From positions 1 to 13,561 of the forward strand of contig JBEKDK010000094.1 of NCBI GenBank assembly GCA_050014395.1: a DNA stretch of 13,561 nt, written 5' to 3'. Below are positions 13,515 to 13,561 of this stretch, one piece after another (the first letter of the stretch is position 1; each line of letters begins with the position of its first letter). A program made the translations under genes and the position numbers. The stretch comes from DASPOJ01 sp050014395. GTDB lineage: Bacteria; Acidobacteriota; Terriglobia; Acidiferrales; UBA7541. Under the pieces are notes generated by a model that was not told where the DNA came from, ran no database searches, and worked only from the letters and a program-made list of their open reading frames with translations.

Positions 13515-13561
13515 ATGCGCTTCTTGAAATACCTGGGCTACACAATCCTGGTGCTGCTCGT
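13515..13561 (+). CDS. 5' end of a gene for a membrane or exported protein (partial)
   Basis: Fifteen full codons are visible: MRFLKYLGYTILVLL. Basic residues are followed by a hydrophobic run, so this is the start of a signal peptide or membrane anchor. GGAGG (13504-13508) is 6 nt before the ATG, a strong ribosome binding site that makes the start credible. Family cannot be told from this much sequence. Confidence 0.7.
   Translation, partial: MRFLKYLGYTILVLL

Noticed and set aside
1..13561. CRISPR arrays, insertion sequences, tRNA or rRNA genes
   Set aside because: No regularly spaced repeats, no transposase-like frames or terminal inverted repeats, and no tRNA or rRNA signatures were seen on either strand.

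Overview
The window is GC-rich bacterial chromosome, densely coding on both strands, with no insertion sequence, CRISPR array, rRNA or tRNA that I can see. The mix of genes (RecA with an Ala/Ser-rich tail, a paired DUF2157/GDYXXLXY-like membrane operon, a bacterial S1/P1 nuclease, very C-rich wobble positions, many GTG/TTG starts) suggests an Acidobacteriota-like soil bacterium. That is an inference from style and gene content, not a placement.

Layout, left to right. The minus-strand 5' end of a UvrD/AddA-type helicase runs off the left edge, with a small hypothetical ORF upstream of it. A plus-strand block follows: a thiolase (757-1950), a secreted hypothetical protein (1987-2658), a zinc-ribbon protein with two DUF2007-like segments (2687-3355) and a 3-hydroxybutyryl-CoA dehydrogenase (3386-4249). 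The two acyl-CoA enzymes catalyse adjacent steps of beta-oxidation or acetoacetyl-CoA metabolism but are separated by the two unrelated genes. Converging on this block, with a 4-base gap, is a minus-strand pair: an S1/P1-family zinc nuclease and a large polytopic membrane protein.

Divergent from the nuclease is the most interesting region (about 7038-8457): a promoter overlapped by two tandem 22-bp GTAC-containing repeats, a Phd/YefM-like antitoxin, a RelE/ParE-like toxin that starts with TTG directly after the antitoxin stop, and a third gene overlapping the toxin by ATGA. The third gene encodes a 228-aa protein with a C-terminal Cys4 zinc-binding module. The spacing makes this look like one translationally coupled three-gene unit. 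The role of the third protein is unknown to me.

Next come a 48-aa predicted membrane peptide that may be leaderless, a DUF2157 / GDYXXLXY-like overlapping gene pair, recA with its own extended -10 promoter and a strong downstream hairpin, and a stand-alone penicillin-binding transpeptidase with a Thr/Ala-rich linker. Its promoter position argues for an internal ATG start. The window ends in the first 15 codons of another membrane or exported protein with a good ribosome binding site.
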